A DNA stretch of 64,000 nucleotides from Hyposmocoma kahamanoa (Eukaryota; Arthropoda; Insecta; Lepidoptera; Cosmopterigidae), in NCBI RefSeq assembly GCF_003589595.1, contig NW_020653718.1, positions 231,143-295,142 of the forward strand, read 5' to 3'. Each line of letters opens with the position of its first letter. The stretch's first letter is position 1. The notes beneath the pieces are model-generated. The model had not been told where the DNA came from. It ran no database searches and saw only the letters and a program-made list of their open reading frames with translations. The position numbers and the translations under genes are program-made. Shown piece by piece: positions 56,641 to 64,000 of the stretch.

Positions 56641-57255
56641 ACGCTCACGCGATTCATGTGTCTCTGGAAGCATACCACACCTAGAGGTGCCGGTGATGAT
56701 TTTATACCGATTTATCGGATATCAAAGTTATAACAGGTAAAAGAACTAATACTAATTGCTATTTCGGTAACTACTCTAGCAAACCATAAAGTTTTTAAAA
56801 CCTGGGTCTGTCATTTAAGAAAAATAAATAACTTCAAAAATACGTCACGACAATCGTGTGTGTTATTGTTTGGGCTGGTGATGTCGGTGTTTATTTATTG
56901 AAAACATACCGTAAGTTGCGTTTTTTACGTTTACCCTGAATATAAATGTTTATAGACTATACTTTAAGGAGTAATTTCATGGTAAACATTAGAACCACAC
57001 AAACGGAATATTATCATATTTACCCAAGTACACCAAAAATTTCATTAGAGCTTTTTAAGTGCAGGATTTGCGGTGTATTACTGCATTTTATTTGAGATGT
57101 TTTTGTTGTAGTACGGAGGGTATTTATTTAGCAAAGCAGAATAATAATTAAAAACTTGAAAAATTTAAAAACTTGCATTTAAACTGAATCCTTTTCTAAT
57201 TTGCGAAACCAAATAGCCGCCATTTTGCGGTAGGATGAGCGCATCGCATGAGCGG
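56641..57255. mobile_element. MITE-F copy 1
   Basis: This 615-bp element has inverted ends (cgctcacgcgat at 56642, atcgcatgagcg at the right) and is about 90% identical, by eye, to 61853-62470 along its full length in the same orientation. The 4-bp sequence ttat lies outside both ends (56637-56640 and 57256-57259) and may be the target duplication. It contains no transposase. An R-A copy follows immediately. Confidence 0.83.
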
Positions 57256-57258
57256 TTA

Positions 57259-57480
57259 TGTAGAGTTCCTTGTGAAAGAGTTCGTCCAGGGAAGTACAAC
57301 CTTACCTATTTCGAAGGGTGCCGGTGAAAAATTACTGGCACATGGGACTTGTGAACTTTAGTGTCCCTCAGATCTTTGTGATTTAAAGCTCTGAGTGGCA
57401 CTGAAACTGTTATGGACAGATGTATCGCTTACCAACAGGAGCACAATTTGTTCGTCCCGTCACTTAGTATTGTAAAAAAA
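57259..57480 (+). repeat. R-A repeat with two internal deletions
   Basis: It starts tagagttccttgtgaaagag and retains cccctcagatc-like and gatttaaagctctgagtggc blocks, ending cgtcccgtcacttagtattg and taaaaaaa. Deletions remove the 'gccgccaagcagtaatg' core and the 'tgtctcagggtgac' block. Confidence 0.85.
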
Positions 57481-57732
57481 GTCTTGGATCTAAGGACCTC
57501 TTTCATTTCAAATTCCACACAAAAACATTGCAGAATCCTTTAATCCCCCTGATATTTTAAGCGAACATTTTTTTTCTAGAATGAAATTTATACACATGTT
57601 AAGCTCATAATCGACGGTCAAAATTTGCATAAAGGCAGTACAGCTAAATGTGGACTTTAGACAGTTATATCAGCACGTGTTACAATGTGTTTACCATGTT
57701 CATGTTAAGTTATTTCACATTTAACTTCTTTT

Positions 57733-57965
57733 TAACCGACTTGAAAAAGGAGGAGGTTCTCAACTCGTCTGTATAGTTTTTTGCATATAGGTTACGCGAT
57801 TATTTCGATATTTGCAAACCGATTTCAATTATTCTTTTGTAAGGGTGGCTGATAACGCTTGAAGTCTTATTTTTATAAATAGCGCCTAAATATTATAAGG
57901 AGCAACTATTTTAATTTGTTGCTCTGTTGATTTTCCTGTGATGATTCCGGAGCATAGGACTGTTA
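57733..57965 (+). repeat. Family E copy
   Basis: It starts accgacttgaaaaaggagga and ggttctcaactcgtctgtat, passes ggttacgcgattatttcgat and atttttataaatagcgccta, and ends aaggagcaactattttaatt. The 'tagtggtccca' segment is deleted. Confidence 0.83.
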
Positions 57966-57969
57966 CGAC

Positions 57970-58460
57970 TGTGAATTGGCAACCAGTACTATCTAAATTA
58001 TTACAACTTGACATTGACTTACATGTAAAGATAAAAATTGTTATTACACTGTATGTGTAATAAAAATATTTAAAAAACTACGTATTTTTGTTTAATAAAT
58101 CAAATGCTACGTAAATGACGCAAACAATTTTTTTTCTACACCTTTAAAGTCATTTTTCACACAAAATTGTCAAAGTTGAGACAGTACCGGTTGCCAGTTC
58201 ACAGTGGAATATTAAGATTATCATTTCCTAAGTTTAAAAAGTACTTAAGTAAAAATATTTTGATTGAAAAGTCATATTACAAAATTCAAGACTACGTGTA
58301 AGGTAAAGATGTATGGAAAGACGACATGGCTCCAGAGTCCACACAAATTTGATTCAAAGTGTATATTCAATAGCATTTACCAGAGCAATCCCTAGAGTTT
58401 CTTGCTCGTTGTTCTCAGGGAAGTCAGCGTAGCAGTAGCTTAAAAGTAGCGTTTTCAAAT
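57970..58460. other. No feature recognised
   Basis: A weak inverted similarity is visible (agtcgtaacagtcc-like near 57960 and gttgccagttcacag near 58195, against ctgtgaattggcaac near 57972). This may be the ends of another small inverted-repeat element. Confidence 0.4.
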
Positions 58461-58463
58461 GTA

Positions 58464-60675
58464 AATATTTATTTATTTATTTATTTATTTATTTATTCAT
58501 TTACATTACTCTGTGCAATTAACATTAATCATTACAGAATACCTGAGTCCAATTCGATTATGTCATGTCACAATTTTAATTAAGGCATTATTACTAAATC
58601 ATATAAAACTATTTTGAACATATTTTGTTAAATTAAATTATTATATTAAAAATGTCAGTAGCTTACAAATTAAAAACACTAAAAAAATTTACTCATACTT
58701 AACCTATCTTACAAATAACGTCTCGGGCAACCTCTGCGAACTTCGACAGTGAGCAACAAAATATGTCAATTTCTTTATTAATGTCATTAAGTAATCGTAA
58801 AGCGGTTACAAGCGGCGCATGCAAGAGTCTGTTGTCGCAAGGAGCTGCGCAGGCGTATGTTTGGCACGAGGAGTCCTATAGCCTCTAGTATTTGCGGGTT
58901 GCACAGAAAGCCGCGATAAACCTTAAAAACATACGTGACGAGAGCCAGGTTCTTTCGAGTCTCGAGTTTATAATATCCAACCATTCCTAGGACAAATGCG
59001 GTTGGATACATATTAGGGAACCTGGGATAGACTTTATATGTCCTAAAATACGCAAGCCTTAAAAACTTATTTTGTATTTTCTCGACCATGAGGTTATACT
59101 TATTTTCGTGGGGATTCCATATTATGGAGCTACTTTCTAGTCGACTTCTTACAAGTGCATTATATAAAATTTTTAATGTCTCTACCCTTTTAAAACTACT
59201 AGTCTGTCTCTGTATAAATCCTAAACTACGATACGCTTTCTTACAAACTTTCGTGATGTGCTCATGAAATGTCAACTCTTTTGAAATATGAAGTCCCAAA
59301 TCGCGTACTGAATTTATCCTATTCATGATCTCTCCGTCAATCTTATACTCGTATAAGTATGGATTATGTGCTCGAGTGTAAGACATTAATTTGCACTTAT
59401 TGGTGTTAAAGGACAATTTGTTTTTTAGGCTCCATTCGGTGACCCTATCTACGTCTTCCTGTAAACGTCTGCAGTCCTCTAAATTGTTAACTGCTGTATA
59501 CAGCTTGAGGTCATCTGCAAACAACAAACAGCCCGAGTTTTTCACCACTCTTGGCAAGTCGTTGATCATGAGAATGAACTCTAATGGACCCAAATTACTA
59601 CCCTGACTTACACCTGATGGCGTCAAAAACGCTTCTGATGTGTGCCCCCCATAGTCTACATACTGTTTTCGATTTCTTAAGTAGCTAGAGAAAAAATTAA
59701 GCAAAGCTGTTGTGAATCCAGCGGACGCTAACTTGGCCAGCAATATGTCGTTATTGACCGTATCAAAAGCTTTGCGGAAATCAAAGTACGCCACATCCAC
59801 CTGACCACCCACACGTGCATCTAAAGCTGTGCTCGCGTAGTGCATGAAGCATAATTGATTGGAGTGCGTACCTCGACCTGGTCGAAATCCATGCTGTGAG
59901 TCTGTTAAGTATGGATCTATTTACGTGAAGATCTTATTGTAGAGTATGGACTCGAACACTTTGGCGAAGGTGGATAGTACAACCACTGGTCTGTAGTCCG
60001 ATACGTCTGTGCTGGTCCCACTCTTCGGTACCGGGGTAACACGAGTAATTTTCCATTGCTCGGGGTACACACTCTTGCGCAGACAAATATTAAATAAGTG
60101 TAGAAGGGGGTGGGCTAAGACCGACGCGCAGTCTCTAACTACGTATGGCGGTATTCCGTCTGGTCCCACCGATTTTTTGGGTTTGAGACATTTTAGGGCC
60201 TTTTGGACGTCTTGCAAAGAAAGACAAGCGATGTGAACGCGCTCGGCCGTCGCCGCTCCACCGACCGCTGCGGCCGCGGCTTCTGCATCAAGTAAGGGGG
60301 TATCGGAATCGTAAATCGAATGGAAATATTCAGCAAAAGCCCTAGCACTCTGAGAGTCGTCTAATAATGAACCGTTTTTTGTGACACGCGGCTTACCTCG
60401 ACTCGATCGTTTATTTTTAATATAGGACCAGAAAGATTTTGGGTCTTTAATAATTTCGCTCTCTATCCGAGTTTTATAATTTTTGTATGCTATTTCTATT
60501 TTTCTCTTGACCAGTGCTCTATAGTAAGAAAATAACTTATAATTTTCTTGTGTTCCGTTTGTTTTGTACGCTCTGTGGTATTTAGCCTTCTCTCTTATAT
60601 CCTGAATAACTTCAGCGGTGTACCACTCTGGGTAAGAACGCGTTCTATTTTTTAAAGATTTTATATATTTTACCT
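58464..60675 (-). mobile_element. 5'-truncated CR1/Jockey-group LINE, best preserved in window
   Basis: The element comprises the coding relic 58699-60673, a 230-bp 3' untranslated region and an (aaat)n tail at about 58464-58498 (seen as tttatttattta on plus). The endonuclease and ORF1 are missing, as is typical of incomplete reverse transcription. It lies between the two MITE-F copies. Confidence 0.88.
58699..60673 (-). pseudogene. LINE reverse transcriptase, one stop and one frameshift
   Basis: The minus-strand frame runs from about 60673 with TRSYPEWYTAEVIQDIREKA in the linker and FWSYIKNKRSSRGKPRVTKN. It then enters the RT domain: KKSVGPDGIPPYVVRDC, PEQWKITRVTPVPKSG, YRPVVVLSTFAKVFE, a stop at 59921-59923, QHGFRPGRGTHSNQLCF, VAYFDFRKAFDTVNNDILL (first catalytic Asp), GVSQGSNLGPLEFILMINDL, CLLFADDLKLY (FADD aspartates intact) and LSFNTNKCKLMS. 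The thumb is VRDLGLHISKELTFHEHI. Near 58800 a frameshift moves into LLNDINKEIDIFCCSLSKFA and a stop at 58699. About 650 codons carry only two lesions, so this insertion is comparatively recent. The enzyme would have copied LINE RNA at a nicked chromosomal target. Confidence 0.92.
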
Positions 60676-60689
60676 ATGGAATAAATGAT

Positions 60690-60900
60690 ACCTTGACTTT
60701 AACTATGCTCCAATTGAAGGGGTTTTTCTTTCAATATACTTTAAGCAGTGAGCAGCGATTTTTATTATTTCCTATATTAAGTTTCGTATAGTAGCAAACT
60801 AGGGTATGAATCCGGTTTTGCGGCTTATCGATAACCGATTTCAACAAAACTTGGCACATAGATGTATATTTGAGATCGGTTCTTTAGTACTCTGTACTGA
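60690..60900 (+). repeat. Family E distal part
   Basis: The parts tccaattgaaggggtttttc, caatatactttaagcagtg, tatgaatccggttttgcggc and ttcaacaaaacttggcacat correspond to the distal half of family E (15165-15320 and 54240-54330). Confidence 0.72.
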
Positions 60901-61141
60901 AATTAACGTTAACCTTAACAATATTAAAAAGTATTCCTTAAACTTTCCCGGTATTTAGTTTTTAATATACGTTGTTGCATTTTATAGGAATTACCGAGAG
61001 TTTGGCTCTATAAACATTTTAAGTGATAGTCGTTAAAAAGCTACAATAATAAGAAGTCTGTCCAATTTCTCAATTTTTTTTACAATATCTCGTTGGTGTT
61101 TCGATCTACCGATGACATTACATACTGGAATCGATTGATTT

Positions 61142-61412
61142 TAGTAGCGATAGAGCTCCTTATGAAAGAGTACGTCCAGGGAAGTACTGCCACCTTATCT
61201 ATTTCTGCCGCCAAGCAGTAATGTGAGCCTTGCTGCGTTTCAGTTTTGAAGGGTGCTGCTGGTGCTTGTCGAAAGTACAGACACATGGGACTTATCAACT
61301 TATGTCAAATGTGTGTGATTTATACCTCTGAGTGGCACTGCAACTGTTATATAGCTAACCATCAGGCGCACGACTTGGTCGTCCCGTCATTTGATGTTGC
61401 AAAAAAATTATA
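61142..61412 (+). repeat. R-A repeat, nearly full length
   Basis: It starts agtagcgatagagctcctta, has the intact core tatttctgccgccaagcagt, a deletion between 'tgtca' and 'gtgtgattt', and the tail gtcccgtcatttgatgttgc and aaaaaaa. Confidence 0.87.
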
Positions 61413-61414
61413 AT

Positions 61415-61850
61415 AAAATAATATTTGCTTTGGTTAGAGCTCGATTTATTATTATTCTACTCACATTATCAAAACTGGTTACTATGACGTTTTTCGTTTA
61501 TTTGTTCACTTACAGTTATAACATACTACAAATTCAATTTGGTGAAGTACTTATCTTAGTTGCATAACATTTTATGAGTGAACACAGCTTACAAAAACAA
61601 CGTAAAATGTAAATTATATAGAATTTAAAAACAGCAACTTAAATTTAAAAAAAGAAAAATATAATACAAACAAAAACAATAAATACAAGTGTGGGAGGGT
61701 CTCGGACATTATCAAACTAGACGGGGAAAAAAAATAAATTTAACATAATACTAATGCGGAATTTGTGCAACGAATGCCAAAACGTGACTGTACTTATTAT
61801 ATAGTCCGCAGAGCCTTGGGATACAGGAATTTCTCAAACACGTATCTTTT
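61415..61850. other. No feature recognised
   Basis: AT-rich, nothing supported. Confidence 0.4.
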
Positions 61851-61852
61851 AG

Positions 61853-62470
61853 CCGCTCACGCGATACATGCAGCCGTAGACGCATACCACACCTAGAGGT
61901 GCCGGTGATGATTTTATACCGATTTATCGGACATCGAAGTTATAACAGGTAAAAGAACTAATATTAATTGATATTTCGGTAACTACTCTAGCAAACCATA
62001 AAGTTTTTAATGTCCGGGTCTGTCATTTAAAAAAAATAAACAACTAAAAAATACGTCACGACAATCGTGTGTGTTATTGTTTGAGCTGGTGATTTCGGTG
62101 TTTATTTATAGAAAACATACCGTAAGTAGCGTTTTTTTGAGTTTACCCTGAATATAAATGTTTATAAACTATACTTTAAGGAGTAATTTCATGGTAAACG
62201 TTAGAACCACTCAAACGGAATATTATCATATTTATGCAAGTACACCAAAAATTTCATTAGTGCTTTTTAAGTGCAGGGTTTGCGGTGTATTACTGCATTT
62301 TATTTGGGATGTTTTTGTTGGTAGTACGGAGGGTATTTATTTAACAATGCAGAATAATAATTTTTTTTTATAAAAACTTGTATTTAAACTGAATGCTTTT
62401 CTAATTTGCATGGTTTTGCAAAACCAAAGAGCCGCCACTTTGCGGTATGAGGAGCGCATCGCGTGAGCGG
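61853..62470. mobile_element. MITE-F copy 2
   Basis: The perfect 13-bp inverted termini are ccgctcacgcgat (61853-61865) and atcgcgtgagcgg (62458-62470). The interior matches 56641-57255 throughout, including gcataccacacctagaggtg, taacaggtaaaagaactaat and cgtcacgacaatcgtgtgtg. A 71-codon frame at 62158-62373 is open here, but its counterpart in copy 1 has a stop, so it is probably not a gene. No clear target duplication is seen at this copy. Confidence 0.87.
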
Positions 62471-62474
62471 ATAA

Positions 62475-62920
62475 AGAGTGATTATTTAGGAGATGGCAAA
62501 AGTTTCTATTTATTTCAAATTTCTTGTCAAGGTTGTCAATTCGGATGCATTACTTTAAGAATAGGTGAAAGCCAGCGCGTAAATATGAAGGAAATGTGAT
62601 GTGAAATTAGCCTGCAAAATTTGTAAATACAATGCATTTTTTGCAGTTCAGTTACTTTGTTCTTTAAGATACGAGTTTGAGAAAATATGTTGAAATACCA
62701 CTGAAAGAAAATATTGTTGTTTTTTGATAGTGTGCCTGCAACAAAACTGCTTTCCCGGCTAAATACAAATTTATTGAAGCAACTGACCGACCTGCCTGAT
62801 ATTTTAAAGTGGTTCTAATATGCGAACGTGGGCACAACAACTCCTGAAAGTTTTATTGCAATCGATTTCATAGTAATGGAACGCATATGAGGTAAGTATA
62901 CATACATTCTTTGTTATGTA
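62475..62920. other. No feature recognised
   Basis: Nothing is supported here. Confidence 0.4.
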
Positions 62921-62925
62921 TAATA

Positions 62926-63122
62926 GCTGCAAAGCTGCTTGTGAAAGGGTTCGTACAGTTAGTACTGCCAACTTACCGATATGTGCCGCCAAGCAGTAAT
63001 ATGAGCGTTACTGGGTTTCGGTTATGAAGCGTAAGGGTGCTGGTGGAACTACAGGCATATAGAACTTGTCAACTTATGTCTCAGGGTGACGGGCGTAGTG
63101 GCAGAGCCCACCAGATCTTTGA
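62926..63122 (+). repeat. R-A repeat, 5' two thirds
   Basis: It contains tagctgcaaagctgcttgtg, the core gtgccgccaagcagtaatat, tgctggtggaactacaggca and ttatgtctcagggtgacggg, ending at cagatctttga. Confidence 0.85.
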
Positions 63123-63124
63123 CT

Positions 63125-63770
63125 TCACTCAGATTTTAAACGGGGTCAAGGACTCAAATTAAAGAACCGACGAAAGATATGTGCCGTATCCAGCTGTAGC
63201 GTTTTCTGCCACGTAATTTTATTGCAGCCCTCATAAAATTCTCGAAAAATGTGAAAGCCTTGTTACGTATTTGTGGAATATTGTGTAAATAGACTCTTTA
63301 CGGTATATCCGCGCCCGTCAATATTATGTGTTGATTGAGAAAAATATTTACTTGGCACTTGGCACTTGTAGTTGTAAAGTGAAAAAAATTATTCCATTAT
63401 TTACAGGCAGCCCTCGTTCCCATTAAAAATGTTTTCAAAGTAAACAATTAATTCCGTTTTAATTGGTCTGCGATAACCGAGGAAATTATTAAATTACATA
63501 GCAATCTATGAGTTTACATTTTTCGTTTCGCTATGGAAAAAATACCTCTACCCCGAGAGTACTGTGACAGTTGCTAGCGACCGCGTAATTTACTGCACAA
63601 TTTTGTATGACAAATTCTATAAGCTTCACTAAACATTTATCAATTCCGAATTCAAAAATTTTGGTGCTGCCGTGCGTAATATGAGAAATAATAATTTTAA
63701 ATTCTGGAATACAGTTCTGTTATTTTTATATGATAGACAGATACTGTATTAGAAAATTTTAACCAGTGAC
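63125..63770. other. No feature recognised
   Basis: Nothing is supported here. Confidence 0.4.
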
Positions 63771-63775
63771 GAACG

Positions 63776-63835
63776 TGTACCAGCCACAGACGTGCCAGAA
63801 TGTCTAACCCTCTTCCGACATTCAGGCACGTCTTG
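63776..63835. repeat. Long hairpin with one bulge
   Basis: The left arm gtacca, a 5-base bulge (gccac), agacgtgcc and aatgtc pairs with gacatt, ggcacgtct and tggtac on the right, around a loop of about 12 bases. One internal mismatch position is seen. It resembles a hairpin precursor, or inverted repeats near the end of a retroelement. Confidence 0.75.
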
Positions 63836-63889
63836 GTACAAGCAAAGTTACAATCATGCCTTGGGCATCAGCATAGAACACACGTACCA

Positions 63890-63975
63890 AATTAGTATAA
63901 GTAGCTCATACAAAATGTAAACCTCACTCAGTCAACCAGACTCAGTCAACCAGAGTCAGTCAATCCTCATTCAGT
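63890..63975 (+). promoter_or_regulatory. Candidate TATA-initiator core promoter, possible LTR
   Basis: The sequence tataagtag starts at 63896, and tcagt, the arthropod initiator, at 63928-63932, about 32 bp downstream. It is followed by repeated actcagtcaaccag units (14 bp). TATA plus TCAGT at this spacing is common in insect LTR promoters, but the window ends before an LTR could be confirmed. Confidence 0.4.
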
Positions 63976-64000
63976 ATCCAGTAAACTCTCATCAAATAAC

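Noticed and set aside
62158..62373. 71-codon frame with a CxxC pair in MITE-F copy 2
   Set aside because: The corresponding frame in copy 1 has a stop at a Trp codon and the frame has no known motif. Shared descent of the MITE explains the similarity.

Overview
The window reads as intergenic or intronic DNA of a moth or butterfly (Lepidoptera). It is AT-rich and eukaryotic, has no operons, and I can assign no host protein-coding exon with confidence. It is densely packed with old and middle-aged transposable elements. The lepidopteran call rests on recognised family types: RTE-like and CR1/Jockey-like LINE reverse transcriptases with typical lepidopteran C-termini, several tRNA-derived SINE families, a mariner DD34D transposase relic, a Ty3/gypsy relic, and the 'gaggaggttctcaattcgac' repeat common in lepidopteran DNA. 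A run of ten N at 9282-9291 inside a (GT)n tract shows this is draft assembly.

Layout. 0-6 kb: a collapsed Ty3/gypsy element with two LTRs, target duplication, primer site and polypurine tract (295-1848), SINE pieces, and a clean 274-bp hAT-type MITE with an 8-bp target duplication (5024-5297). 6-16 kb: R-A repeats, a reverse-transcriptase fragment (10005-10488), two further inverted-repeat MITEs (11466-11746, 13155-14015) and two copies of family E facing each other. 16-31 kb: the quietest part, with SINEs and short LINE scraps. 31-35 kb: a 5'-truncated LINE with an intact YADD core (31655-33240), another RT relic and SINEs. 35-46 kb: SINEs, two GC-richer patches that look like core promoters, an array of short palindromes (41981-42118), a 27-bp-TIR MITE (45142-45595) and next to it a perfect 21-bp hairpin. 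46-56 kb: a broken mariner transposase (46877-47960), RTE and CR1-like LINE relics and many R-A copies. 56-64 kb: two close copies of one ~615-bp MITE flank the best-preserved LINE of the window (58464-60675). The right edge holds a hairpin and a TATA plus TCAGT initiator arrangement that may be an LTR start.

Families, named here only for reference. R-A: a ~300-bp repeat with about 22 copies, ending in a TATTATAAAA-type tail and containing a 'tatttctgccgccaagcag' core. SINE-B, SINE-C, SINE-D, SINE-S and SINE-H: five tRNA-related SINEs. E: the 'gaggaggttctcaattcgac' repeat. The elements do not work together as a pathway. They are successive layers of insertions, some nested, and their mobility would have depended on LINE or transposase proteins made elsewhere. 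No intact transposase or reverse transcriptase remains here, and I found no convincing new host system. The most noteworthy items are structural: the complete-but-collapsed LTR element, the hAT MITE, the paired MITEs, the perfect hairpin, the palindrome array and the composite SINE-H.
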